This document shows, in pieces, positions 22,752 through 34,171 of a stretch of 64,000 nt of DNA; the first letter of the stretch is position 1; each line of letters begins with the position of its first letter. The notes under the pieces were generated by a model that was given only the letters and a program-made list of their open reading frames with translations, ran no database searches and had not been told where the DNA came from. Both the position numbers and the translations under genes were made by a program. This stretch comes from Turbatrix aceti (lineage: Eukaryota > Nematoda > Chromadorea > Rhabditida > Panagrolaimidae). Location: NCBI GenBank assembly GCA_963969345.1, contig OZ017767.1, positions 4,988,739 through 5,052,738 of the forward strand, written 5' to 3'.

Positions 22752-25700
22752 ATGAGTGACGTTGAACAGAATGACGTCGAGATGGTTCCGGCCGAGGAGT
22801 CTACACAGGATGCTGACGAACACACGGAACAGGGTCCCACCGAAGAAGCCTCAAACGACGTTCCCGAGGAAGACGACGCCAAGGACGTCGATTTTGAGGA
22901 AGATGTCCCGGCGAAAAAGCAAAAAGTGGCTCCACGTGAGTGCTTTTGTTTTCCTTGCGTACGTTTTTTGAAAAAAAACGCTTTTTCAGCCACTGTCGAT
23001 CCCGAGGAATCGTACAACAGGTTCCTCAAGCTGCTGCAAAAAACGGAAATCATGGCACGGTGCTTGTCTGAGGGCGACACGATCATGCTGGCCCGTGAGT
23101 GTTTTTTCTGGAAGAAAAAACAATTTTGTAGCGCACTGGTTTTATTATTTGTTTTTTCCTTTCAGCCACCTCGCCGGTAAAGCCAACCAGCCGAAAATCT
23201 GGTGACGGCGACCATCGTCACAGACTCACGGAGAAAGAAGAAGACGAAGAACTGCTGCAGCAGTCCAAGAAATCGGACAGTCTGTTCAGGTTCGAAAAAT
23301 CTCCGTGGTACATCAAGAACGGCGAGTTGCGCGACTACCAAATCCGAGGTCTTAACTGGCTGGTTCAGCTGCAGCACAACGGAATCAACGGCATTCTGGC
23401 TGACGAAATGGGTCTCGGAAAGACGCTGCAGACGATTTCGCTTCTCGGATACATGAAACACGTCCGCAATTTCAACGGACACTTTCTCGTCATTGTGCCA
23501 AAGTCGACGCTGCAGAACTGGATGAACGAGTTCTCGCACTGGTGCCCCACGATGCGAGCCGTGGCTTTGATCGGCACCGAGGAAGAGCGAAATACCATCA
23601 TCCGGGACAAACTCGTGCCAACCGACTTTGACGTCCTCGTCACTTCTTACGAGATGATCCTCAGGTGCATGGCGTATCTGCGCAAGGTTGTCTGGCGCTA
23701 CATTGTCATCGACGAGGCCCACCGCATCAAAAACGAGAATTCCAAGCTGTCGGTGTTCGTTCGACAGATCAAGTCGAAGCACCGGCTGCTCCTCACCGGC
23801 ACACCCCTCCAGAACAACCTCCACGAACTCTGGGCTCTGCTGAACTTCCTTATGCCGGATATCTTTTCGAACTCCGAGGACTTTGACGCCTGGATGACAT
23901 CGAGTCGCCTCGACCCCAATGCGGTCATCGGTCGTCTCCATCGCATCCTGCAGCCGTTCCTGCTTCGTCGTATCAAAGCCGACGTCGAGAAATCTCTTCT
24001 GCCCAAACTCGAGACCAAGGTGTATATTGGCATGTCAAAGATGCAGCGCGAGTGGTACAGTCGAGTTCTGCTCAAGGACATTGACGTTGTCAACGGCGCC
24101 GGAAAGGTCGAGAAGGCCCGTCTGATGAACATCCTCATGCACCTCCGAAAGTGCTGCAACCATCCGTACCTCTTCGACGGCGCCGAGCCCGGACCGCCCT
24201 ACACCACCGACTCGCACATTATCAACAACTGCGGCAAGATGGTTCTCCTCGACAAGCTACTCATCCGTCTGAAGGAGCAGGGCTCGCGTGTGCTTATCTT
24301 TTCGTCCATGTCCCGCATGCTGGATCTCCTCGAGGATTACTGCTGGTTCCGGCGTTACCAGTACTGCCGTCTCGACGGTACGACCGCCTACGAAGACCGA
24401 CAGCGGGCGATCAACGAATACAACGCTCCCAACAGCGAGAAGTTCATCTTCATGCTGACTTCGCGTGCCGGTGGTTTGGGCATCAACTTGGCCACTGCTG
24501 ACGTTGTCATTATTTACGACTCTGACTGGAACCCACAGGTCGATCTTCAGGCTATGGTAGGTGTTGATTTCTTTGTTTTGCCAAAATAACAGAATAATGT
24601 TCAAAAATATTACTCGCAAAGTTTTGGTCTTCCAAAGTAATATAATAGTGTTTGAGAAAGTGTTATTCACAAAATTTTGATTACCAAAAGTAACAAAATA
24701 GCGTCAGAAAAAGTATTACTTGTAAAATAGTGATTATCAAAAGTAACAAAATAGCGTTGAAAAAATGTTATTCGTCAAATTTCGGTCTCCCAAAAGTAAT
24801 ACAATAGGGTTGAAAAAGTGTTATTCACAAAATGGAGTCGATTTTGACGTTTTTATTTTTCAGGATCGAGCCCATCGTATCGGTCAGAAGAAGCAAGTTC
24901 GCGTCTTCCGCTTTATTACTGATTCTTCCGTCGAAGAACGCATCATCGAGCGTGCCGAGATGAAACTTCGCCTGGATAGCGTCGTGATTCAGCAGGGCCG
25001 CTTGGCAGAAGCGCAAAAAACCCTCGGAAAAGACGACATGCTTACAATGATTCGCCATGGCGCGGATACGATCTTTGCCGGCAAGGACTCGACGATCACC
25101 GACGACAACATCGACGAGATCCTCAAGCGGGGGGAAGAACGCACGAAGGAGATGAACGAAAAACTCGGCAAGCTGGGCGAATCGTCGCTTCGCACGTTCA
25201 CTCTCGACACGACTGCGGGCGACGGATACTCACTGTACAACTGGCAGGGCGAGAACTACCGCGACAAGCAGAAGTCCGTCGTGGACTATTGGATCGAGCC
25301 GCCGAAGCGCGAGCGCAAGGCCAACTACCACGTGGATGGCTACTTCCGGGAAGCGATGCGCTCTGGACCGGTCGACAAGTCACAGAAGGCGCCCCGACCC
25401 AAGTTACCCCAGATCTTCGACTTTCAATTTTATCCCAAGCGACTTCACGATCTCTTCGACCAGGAGACGTACGCTTTCCGCAAGTCGCTCAACTACCAGG
25501 CGCCTAAACCGACCGACCTGCCTCCCAAGGAAGCCGAAAAAGCACAGAAGGCGGAGCAAGCGAAGATCAACTCCGCCGTGGCCCTAACCGAGGAGGAAAT
25601 CGAGGAGCGAGATCAGCTCCTGACTGAGGGCTTCACCGCCTGGTCGAGGAAGGACTTCCAGCAGTTTATCAAGGCGTGCGAGAAGTACGGCCGCAACGAC

Positions 25701-26561
25701 CTCGAAAACATCGCAACCGAGGTGGAAGGCAAGACGCTGGAGGAGGTAGAAGAGTACTCAAAGGTCTTCTGGGAGAACATTGAAGAACTCGCCGAACACG
25801 AACGCATCCTCGCTCAGATCGAGCGCGGCGAGCAACGCATCGGTCGTCGGCATACGATCAAGCAGGCCCTCGACAGGAAGATCGCCAAGTACAAAGCGCC
25901 GTACTACCAGCTGCGGCTACCGTATGGTGGCAACAAATGCAAGAATTTCAATGAAGAGGAGGACCGCTTCATCATCGTCAAGCTCCACGATCTGGGCATC
26001 GACAAGGAAAATGTGTACGAAGAGCTTCGCGAAGCACTGCAGACAGCCCCTCAGTTCAGGTTCGACTGGTTCCTCAATTCTCGATCCACACTGGTGAGTA
26101 TTTTAATTATTAAAAGTTACAAAGCATGGTTTGAAGAAAAATAATATTTACGAAATTTTGGTAACCAGAAGTAATAAAATAAGGATGGAAAAAGTGTTAT
26201 TCGCGAAATATCAGTTTCCAAACGTAATACAATAGCGTTAGAAAATGTGTTACTCACAAAAAGCTGGTCACCAAAAGTAACATAATAGCGTTGAAAAATG
26301 TTATTCGCTAAATTTCGGTATCCAAAAGTAACAAAATAACGTTAAAAAATGTTATTCGCAAAATTTTGGTTATGTTTCAATCAATGATGTTTTCAGGAAC
26401 TGCAAAGGCGATGCAACGCGCTGATTGCCATGATCGAGAAGGAAATGGAGCGCGAGATCCAGGAAGAACAAGAGAAGAACAAGAAGAGCGCCAAGACAAA
26501 GGCAGCTACCCAGCCCAAGGCGGTTTCGACTCCCAAATCGAAGTCTAAAAAGCGGCGTTGA
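22752..26561 (+). CDS. isw-1: ISWI chromatin-remodelling ATPase (SMARCA5/SNF2H type)
   Basis: Five exons (22752-22935, 22990-23094, 23166-24556, 24864-26093, 26397-26561) give 1024 aa. An acidic N-terminus leads into a Snf2 ATPase: [13 protein letters not shown], Walker [11 protein letters not shown] near residue 180, [22 protein letters not shown], then the C-lobe [18 protein letters not shown] and [12 protein letters not shown]. The C-terminal half carries HAND, SANT ([20 protein letters not shown]) and SLIDE ([16 protein letters not shown]) modules that sense linker DNA. It slides and spaces nucleosomes. Introns 3 and 4 are about 300 bp instead of about 60 and consist of a 53-bp minisatellite. 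The RS-Sm gene starts 209 bp downstream. Confidence 0.97.
24581..24850 (+). repeat. 53-bp minisatellite filling ISWI intron 3
   Basis: The unit is roughly CCAAAAGTAACAAAATAGCG plus GTTGAAAAAATGTTATTCGC plus AAAATTTTGGT. The TAAC/TAAT landmark recurs at 24587, 24638, 24691, 24744 and 24797 (spacing 51, 53, 53, 53). Copies are diverged, so the array is not recent. Confidence 0.9.
26112..26375 (+). repeat. Same 53-bp minisatellite in ISWI intron 4
   Basis: The same landmark recurs at 26172, 26225, 26278 and 26329 (spacing 53, 53, 51), with the same GTTATTCGC-AAATTT-GGT core as in intron 3. It fills nearly the whole intron (26094-26396). Confidence 0.9.
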
Positions 26562-26769
26562 ACGCGTAACGACATCGGCATTGTACGATCATGGGATCTC
26601 CGATTCATTTTTTTGTCGTTTTATCTTTGTGTGTACTTTTTATAAACGAGCGTACTGGAAATCTGTGAGGGGATGTGACGAGTTTGACACTTGGCTGGTA
26701 CTTTGGGAGCTGGCACGTGGTATTTTGGGGCATCGAAGGAATTCTTATTTTTCAGTGCTGGAAAGTCGC

Positions 26770-28414
26770 ATGTCAAACACGGGCCATGCGATCACCGGTG
26801 CTTGCAGGGAACTCTCGGAAGGTGAAATTGAAAGCGACGACGACGTTCACCTCGAAGAGAATGCGGCACCCATCGAACACAGCAATGAAGAGTTGGATGA
26901 CAAGAAGCATGACTCGCGGCGACGTCGGGATCGTGATTTGACTTCAGATGATCGAGAACGGCATGAAACGGGGCGTATACGTGAACGTGAGAACTCCACG
27001 CGTTATTGCTCCCGTGACCGAGTGAAAAGGGACAAAGACGAGTTCCGGCATCGCAGCGAAAGAAGTGGTCACAGAGACAGAAGCAGTACAAATCGTGAAG
27101 GTCGCTCCGACAGAGCAATAAGTCGGAGAGACGAGTCTGATCATCACCGCAGCCGGCACAAATCGCACGACGACCGGCATCACCGCAAACATTCCGAAGC
27201 CACGACGCAAAGGTCGCAGCGTCACGACAGGGCACCTGTACGACGGGATCGTGAACATCGTGGCTCCGAACGACGACGGGATGCAAGTGACGAGCGTCGC
27301 GAGAACAGAATTTGTCGCGAAAAAGATCAAGAGTCACGACGCTCCAGAGGTCGTTCTAGAAGCACCGCGGAGCCAAAAGAATCTCTGGATGTTCGCAGAT
27401 CCGCAGTTGAAGCCATTGATTCGGAAAGCAGCGTTCAGCCCAGTGCTTCCCAGAAAAGTGAGGTTCATGGAAACTGCTCAGATTCGAGCCAGCTTTCCCA
27501 AACCCAGCGGCTTCCACACGGGGGTCGTCAGATGCGGCTACAGCATCTCGCCGCTCCAGAAGGGCCGCAGCGTCACGACAGGTCACCTGTGCGGCGGGAT
27601 CATGATCACCGTAACTCTGAGCGACCACGGGACACGAGCGACTACCACCGGGGGAGCAAAGCCCGTCACGAAAAAGATCAAGACCCTCGACGCTCCAGAG
27701 ATCGTTCTAAAAGCACCGTGGAGCCTAAAGAATCCCTGGATGTTCGCAAAGCCGCATTTGAAGCCACTGATTCTGAAAGCAGCGTTCAGACCGGTCTATC
27801 CCAGAAAAGTGAGGCTCGTGGCAGCTGCTCTGAATCGAGCCAGATGTCCCAAACCCAGCGACTGCCGCACGGGGGTCCACTGACCCTAGAGGATCGTCAG
27901 AAGCTGCTGCAGCGTGTCGCCGATCCAGAAGGACCCCGGAACGTGCAAAAACGAGTCCGAGAGCGAACTCTTGCCGCGATCTGTGTGGAAGGCCAGCAGC
28001 CGCTGACCAAGGTCAAGCGAATCCCCGAAGACCCCATCATGAAGCGCATCGCGGGGTACATCCGCAACAAGACCATCGTGACGATCCGACTTCGCAAGGG
28101 GAACCACTTTGAACCGCCGAACAGAACCGTTATCGTGAGTTGATCAACTTTTTTTGAGACGTTTTGTACCGCGGATTTTGTAGGGACGCATCCTGTCAGC
28201 CGACAAACACTGGAACCTGCTCGTGACCGACGCCGACGAAGCCTACGTTCCCGCGAGACGACTCGGCATCTGCCAGGTCTACGCCGACCAGATGTTCCAC
28301 GGCACGGCGTACGACCGACCGGCCAAGGGCGAACGCGTGCTCCAACGCACACTGGAGTCCACGATCATCATGGGCAGCTGCATCGTCTACATCGCCGCCC
28401 TGGAGACTGCCTGA
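26770..28414 (+). CDS. RS/RD-rich protein with C-terminal Sm-like domain
   Basis: Exons 26770-28134 and 28184-28414 give 531 aa. ATG 26770 follows a TTTTTCAG acceptor by 14 bp. Residues about 40-370 are Arg/Asp/Ser/His-rich as in splicing factors. This region contains a direct 351-bp (117-codon) duplication: both copies read QRHDR-PVRRD, then EPKESLDVR, DSESSVQ, and SQTQRLPHGG. The last about 100 residues look like an Sm fold: KTIVTIRLRKG, an insert, GRILSADKHWNLLVTDADE (Sm1), then IIMGSCIVYIAAL (Sm2). The pattern is closest to SmD2. A role in snRNP or mRNA processing is inferred; the RS-plus-Sm arrangement is unusual. It lies 209 bp behind ISWI on the same strand, possibly one operon. Confidence 0.7.
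27214..27920 (+). repeat. Internal 351-bp coding duplication in the RS-Sm gene
   Basis: CGCAGCGTCACGACAG occurs at 27215 and 27566, exactly 351 bp (117 codons) apart. Homology continues through LPHGG to the APEGP/DPEGP motif. The frame is kept, and the second copy runs into the Sm-like part. Confidence 0.9.
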
Positions 28415-28608
28415 GAGCCGGCATAAATTTTACTGTACTCAAAACAACATTTTTGCACAATTGAAAACTGGTAAACTGAGATTGCGTGAGTTGACTTTGA
28501 GCTGCAGGGGTAGAAAGGAGGTGAGGTGGTTAGGACGGAGCTAGGAGAGGCCAACAAGGCTTGGCAGCATGAAGAAAGAAAAAAAGCGGGACTACGAAAA
28601 ATGGCAGG

Positions 28609-30151
28609 TTACCAGCCACCGCCACCGCCTTCGTCCTTGACGACAGCGGCCGGGTACGCGCCCTTGCCGGTGGGATTCTGGCCGTGTCTCGTGGGGCTCA
28701 TCGGGTAGGAGCCACCGCCGCCACCGGCACCACCACCGTAGCCACCACCACCACCGCCGCCGCCGCCACCGGCATTGCGGTTGCGGACACAGTTCATGAT
28801 GCCATTCATGACTGCGGTGCCCGCGGCGCTGCCGAAGAAGCTGCGCGCAGTCTGTCCGAATCCGCCACCGCCGCCGGCTGCCTGACCTCCGCGGCCGTCG
28901 CCCTGGAAGCCGTCACCGCCTTCGACGTCGTTTGGACCGCGACGATTGGTGTCGCCTCCCTTGCCACGGCAACAGCAGCAGTAGATGCAGCAGCAACAGA
29001 ATAAGAGCGGGATCACGACCAGCAGAAGGAGGATGATGAGTTTTGGTGAGATTGCAGGCAAAGAGAAATTCTCGAGCGGGTTCTTGCCACCGCCGCTGTT
29101 ACCACCGAAGCCGGGTCCGGAGCCACCGGAATTGCCACCGAAGCCGCCGTCATCAGAGGGCACTCCGGCAGCCTGCTTGGACAATGCCTTCTCCCATGTG
29201 CCTTGGAGCACGTTGAGGATGCCTTGCTCGAAGTTTCCGTCCTTGAAGTGGCCTTTCTGAAAGATAAAGTGTATTTTGGGATGTGTGTGCACTTTTTGGC
29301 CCAATCCAATCCCAAGCGACTTTTTTCTATGCATGTCAAAAATTTGACAGAAAAAATGATTGAATTGAATTTCCGTTTGCAAGCAGCAGCTTGGCCGGAA
29401 ATTAATCAAATAAAAAAACAAACATGTGACTGCCGTATGCGACCGATTTAAATGTCATGAGAACGCTTGTTTACCTCAGATATTCTGACAAGCACCATAA
29501 AAAACCCTATTAGCCTTTAAAAAAGTCGTTATGACCGGTTTCAAAAAAATGCGTTTCGTTTCACTTGCATTAAAAAATGTCCAGCTCCGTTATTTTTTTG
29601 TTCTCCACTCCGTTAGCCCAATGGCTTATGTTAGCTCCTCGGAATAACACAAAAAGCAAACAACGCACCTGGTTGTTAAACAGCTCGCTGAATTCGGAAG
29701 CGTAGACAGGAACCTTATCGTCACGAGAAACCCAGAATTTGCGATCATCGGTGGCAATGGCGATGACGACTGCCTTCTGGCACTGGTGATCGAGGCTCCA
29801 CTGCTGACGCAGCTGGTTTGACATCGACTTGATAGCGACCTCCGAGCCATCACCAATGTGTCTGGCGATGACGAGGATCGGCGTGATGCCCTTCTTGTCG
29901 CAGAAGGTGGCGGCAAAGTCCTGTGCCGTGCGTGCTTCGAGCTGGTTGAGCTCGTGGTTGATGCGGTAGCGTTGCTGCTCCGTAAGCACGGCATCTGGGT
30001 CGCAGAGGGAAGAGCGCGTCTTCATGTTGCACTCCTTGATCTGTCGGGTCGGGTTGGGCATGGTGGAAGCCGTCCAGGACTTTTGCGCCGTCACCGACGG
30101 TGCCAAGAGCACCAGCGCGGCGGCGGCGATGAACACCGCTGTCACCGACAT
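28609..30151 (-). CDS. TPM-domain single-pass membrane protein (MOLO-1-like)
   Basis: Exons 30151-29669 and 29256-28609 give 376 aa. ATG 30151 opens a signal peptide (MSVTAVFIAAAALVLLAPSV) and follows a CAG acceptor (30172-30174) by 20 bp. The extracellular TPM domain covers about residues 25-210 (LTEQQRYRINHELNQLEART, ITPILVIARHI, KAVVIAIATDDRKFWVS). A transmembrane segment (LIILLLLVVIPLLFCCCC) is followed by a Cys cluster and a long Gly-rich cytoplasmic tail. C. elegans MOLO-1, of this layout, is an auxiliary subunit that boosts levamisole acetylcholine receptors. That role here is inference from architecture. The 412-bp intron shows nothing recognisable. Confidence 0.8.
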
Positions 30152-30560
30152 TGATGCCACACTCGAGTCCACTGAAAGTGACCCTTGTTACGCGTTTAAG
30201 CCGGGGGCAAAAATCGATAAGCTTAAAATAATGCAACAACAAGTGTACGCTTGCGAGCTTGCATGAAAGAACCGTTGACACAAAAAATAAAAACAACAAC
30301 AACAACTAGCAGCGTCTCAGCACGAAGGAAAGCCGCCGAATGGATGCACGCACTTGAAACGTGACATCTCTTTGTTTACGACGTCATTAAGAACCCAGAC
30401 TGAATCTATACGCCGCAACAAAGGACGACTGATTGAGCACAAGAAAAAAAAGAACTTTGTTTTTATCGACTTTGAACAAAAATAGCGTTAACGGGGCAAC
30501 GCATACCGGCATGACAACAACCATGATTCATTGAATGGGGAGAAAGGGCAATGAACCCCT
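30152..30560. other. Intergenic between two minus-strand genes
   Basis: 409 bp between the Ly-6 stop and the TPM-gene ATG. AT-rich; nothing recognised beyond the probable trans-splice acceptor at 30172-30174. Confidence 0.4.
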
Positions 30561-31251
30561 TCAAAATAACAACGCTGCCCATAGGGCAACAAGCACGGCG
30601 ACGCTGGCTTTCACATTTGCTAAGCCGTTTGTGTTTGTGCCGATGGCGTAGCCCCGCGCGAGCGCCCTGCGGTAAGCCATGCCGTCGCGCATGGCGTCGG
30701 GGATGCGGCCGTTGCAGTACGTGCCGCGGCAGAAGCAGTACTCCGCGAAGTAGGTTTTGTCTTTGATGATCTTCCGCTCGACGTGGCACGTCGGTAGCAA
30801 AGAAGAGTTGAGCGGCTGTTTGTAGAATCTCGAGCGGCAGTCACGGAGGACGCCTGAAATAGAAAAAAACAAACGCGGTGACAAAAAACTTGCCGGTCGT
30901 AAAAAACCTACCGTAAGTGGCAAGCTGACCGTTGTGGTAGCCGGTGACGTTGAGGGTCATGCAGAGACCCGAGCAAGGCGTGTCGTTCTTGTGCGTGATG
31001 TTGCGGATGCAGCTCTTGTCGGCTTCGTAGACGACATCGTCCCTGACGACTAGGAAGTGATCAATGTGCTAAAAAGCAAGAAAAGACGTTGTTCTGGGTC
31101 ATTTCTTGGCACTTACCCAGACGACGTGAGGTGAGGCGCACTGGTAACACGCGTAACCCCCGGTGGCGTAGGATCTCGAGCGTGAGGCCAGGGACCCCGT
31201 AGAAAAGCCTGCGCAGAGTGCTAAAGCCAGCCACGTGCACGCGATCATCAT
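30561..31251 (-). CDS. GPI-anchored Ly-6/three-finger protein (ODR-2/HOT-like)
   Basis: Exons 31251-31117, 31068-30912 and 30853-30561 give 194 aa. The signal peptide is MMIACTWLALALCAGFS. The mature part opens with GGYACYQCASP and carries spaced Cys (SCIRNI, PCSGLC, LRDCRS, PTCHVE), ending in YCFCRGTYCNG, the C-x-C...CN box typical of Ly-6 folds. The C-terminus is hydrophobic (VKASVAVLVALWAALLF), as expected for GPI attachment. N-glycosylation sites NIT and NVT are present. The nematode ODR-2/HOT family acts in neurons; the specific role here is unknown. Confidence 0.8.
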
Positions 31252-33273
31252 CGACTGTTTACTGCTGACTCGGAGAAGCGCGGTTGACCTTCGGGGGCAG
31301 CTGGCAGGACTGGGCTGGACCCGAGGAACTAGCTAAATAGCTGCAACCGAGCCGCGGCTGGTGTCAAGTGAGACAGCGCGAACGAACCACGGGAAAAAGG
31401 TCGGTTGTCTGCGCAAAAGTTTGTTGCTGTCAAATATCGGCGCCAAACAAAACAAAGCCCTGAGCGTTCGTTTTTTTTAGGGAGAGAACAGGAGCCTCTG
31501 TTCCGGGGCGACGGAACGAACGGCAAAGAAAGGGGTAAATAAGCGCGACAACGGAAGCCGACCGAAACCACGGTGACATGAAACCGACAGTTAACTGACG
31601 ACCGCGGTCATCATGGCCCTGACAGGTAAGGCTCGCACGTGCCGCCCGCTGCGCCACCTGGCGGCGAGCGAGCCGATCGGGTCCTTCTTTGATTGTCGCC
31701 GACCACGACGATGCATGCAATCGCGGTGGCGCTGTACGACGACGAAGACTGCGACCGGGGGTTTTTGTTTTGGTTCATTCTCCGTTATCTGCGCCGATCT
31801 TCGCGGACGTTGCACAATTGACAGAGGAGCATTGTTCTCGAGACCGTCCGCGAAACGGTCTCCTCCGTTAGCTTTTCAAAAACATGTTGTAAAGTTTTTG
31901 CGAAACAATCCGTGTTTTTCTTCTTCCGTGCAACATCTCATGCATGATTTTCAAAACTCGAATGCAGGGTAGCGGAAACAGCGGATGTTCGATGACATTC
32001 CGAATAATAAATTGAAAAATAAAAATCAGATGGCCCAACATTTGACTCTATTTTTTTAATTGCGTGCTTTATTAGTATTCAAACAGAATACAAAATTCAA
32101 GATATTTTTCAGACGTCAGCGCTCAGACGCGGCCAAAATTTCACACAGGTCACCAACACCGCAAACCCGGGTTCGGCCTTATTCAGGCACAGGCAGCGAT
32201 GAGGGCTTCTGACTTCAGGCCAAAAATCATCATAGCGCGTGTAAGAATGTGCCGGAGGAAACCATATTTTATTCCGATTTGGTATGACGCAGGCGTCCAA
32301 GCAAAACGCAGACAGCGAGAGAAAACTATAAGATAGCCTGCAGGACAAGTGCACACACTTTTTTTTTGTCCGTGCAGTTTTTATCGTGCGCCAGCGCCCA
32401 CGGCTGGCTGGAACGTTGATTTTTTGAGGGTGGATTAACGAAGCAATAAAGTCCCAACAAATTTTTAAATTAACCGGCAACGTCCATAACAGGCTCATGT
32501 TCGACATCGGCTACGTAATACAAGTTGAGCACCTGAAAAAAGTTTGGATTTCGGAAAATAAAACACGCAAAAATTGAACTGACGCCGGGGGACATGACAG
32601 AATCCCAATCGTGAGTTTCGCACTTTTGCAAGCGTTGTGCATTTCAAATACCAAATTCATGGTTCGGTTCAGCATCAAAACAGAAGAAAAGCTATATAGT
32701 ATGCTCAAGAAACGAATTCACGGTAAGTTTCATCAACCAGGGGAGCCTTGTTTTTGTGTATCTTACATAAATTCTGCTTGTCTGAAGCCCGGTGAGTATC
32801 TCACGATTCGTCCGAAAACTGTTTTTTGTGCTTTACTCGAGTATGCAGCCAAATCCTGTCAGAGCTGTTGGGAATGTAACATGAGTAGCGCTGAGGCTGA
32901 CCTGCCAGTGGCTCTCGAGACGGACCCTGCAGGCAAGGAGCCGCCGAATGCAAGATTTATCCCTGCCGGCTCCCGGCAATGTGCTTTGCCCTCGGTAATA
33001 ATTCAGTAGCACCGCGCCGATGGGGCGTTGTTTGCTTAAGTCGTTGGTCTGTGAGAGTCTTGGCGCTGTCGAGGATGCTACACCGGCTGCTCGCGTGGCG
33101 CAGCAGCAGCGGTGGTTGTTGGTGGAGTTCGCCGCCGTGAGCGTTACTGACTCGAAGGGCTAAAGTTGGAAGCCCGTGCCGCGTGATGATACCTGCGTGT
33201 CAGCCGACGATGCTACGTGGCTTCGAATGACGCTATCGCACTTGCGCAATGCTGATGGCACTTTTGCAGATCC
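31252..33273. other. Two-kilobase intergenic region, no credible gene
   Basis: Divergent space between the Ly-6 and acetyltransferase genes. Short frames exist on both strands, but none shows domain features, codon bias plus splice support, or a signal peptide. A minus-strand piece behind TTTTTTCAG at about 32533 (VLNLYYVADVEHEPVMDVAG then stop) and a plus-strand piece at about 32659-32721 ending at a GTAAGT donor look exon-like, but I could not build a gene. Confidence 0.4.
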
Positions 33274-34062
33274 ATGCAGTCACGACTCGAGGAGCCTTTC
33301 GCCGACGGACTTTGCATCCACAAAGCGTCGCCTGATGACCTTGCTGACGTGATAGAATTTCTGTGTTCTGATTTTATTCGGAATGAGCCCCTAATAACCG
33401 CCGTAAAAGCAGAGCGAAAGGACATCGAACCACTGATTCGAGGTTGAAATTTGATATTTTTTGGCAGAAAACGTCAAAACAAGGCCTATTTTTCATGTTT
33501 TTCCAGCTCATACCGGTAAACAAGTAAAATTTCAGAAATTGTGGCAAAATGCACGACACCACCAAACCTGTCGTACCTGGTGCGAGAGATCGACACGGAA
33601 GCCATCGTCGCGCTCCGACTGGCAACAGTGAACCACCGTTCTGCAGCTGAAAACGGCTGCCGACCGCTCTTTGCTTCGTGGAAGGCGAATGCCATCATAA
33701 CAATCCTGAACACGTTGAAGCGCCGAATGTGGGAGCTTGCGCCGCCTTCTGTGATGATACTTGCCGAAGTCGTTGTGCTTTCTGTGGATCGGAAATACGC
33801 TGGTCGAAGATTCGGCAGTCGACTCTTGGAATACCGTCTTGACGAGGTGCTCACCCTCGGCTGCCGGGGCATGTTTGCAGAAACCACAAACATCGCCTCG
33901 CAGCACATCTTTGGCAAACTCGGCTACGAAACGCTTGCCCGCATCCCCCATGACGACTGGCGGGACGCTCGAGGCCAGCGCATTTTTACATGCTCTGACG
34001 GCACCACAGAAGCACTTCTCCAGTATTTGGAGCTTCAGTCCTGGTCCCCAGCCGGCAGCTGA
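33274..34062 (+). CDS. GNAT acetyltransferase, arylalkylamine N-acetyltransferase-like
   Basis: Exons 33274-33442 and 33536-34062 give 231 aa. ATG 33274 lies four bases behind a TTTTGCAG acceptor. The N-terminal half (HKASPDDLADVIEFLCSDF, RNEPLITA) matches the D--V--FL---F--EPL pattern of AANAT-like enzymes. The acetyl-CoA site (motif A) is VVVLSVDRKYAGRRFGSRLL (R--G--G/A pattern), then CRGMFAETTNIASQHIFGKL and GYE. Family members acetylate dopamine, serotonin or related amines in neurotransmitter turnover or cuticle chemistry. Cytosolic, no signal peptide. The substrate is inferred from family only. Confidence 0.82.
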
Positions 34063-34171
34063 ACTTGCCTGTTGAGGATTTTTTAAAATATTTGTTTTTT
34101 TACATTTGTTACACTGATCATTCCCAATTTGATTCTTGGCCGCAGGCAACATTCTATTACAACAACAGACA

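Noticed and set aside
28684..29004. Plus-strand Ala/Thr/Val-rich frame of 106 residues
   Set aside because: It is the antisense shadow of the Gly-rich tail of the TPM membrane protein.
31600..33010. Open frames on both strands between the Ly-6 and acetyltransferase genes
   Set aside because: Short, overlapping, with no signal peptide, motif or consistent exon chain.
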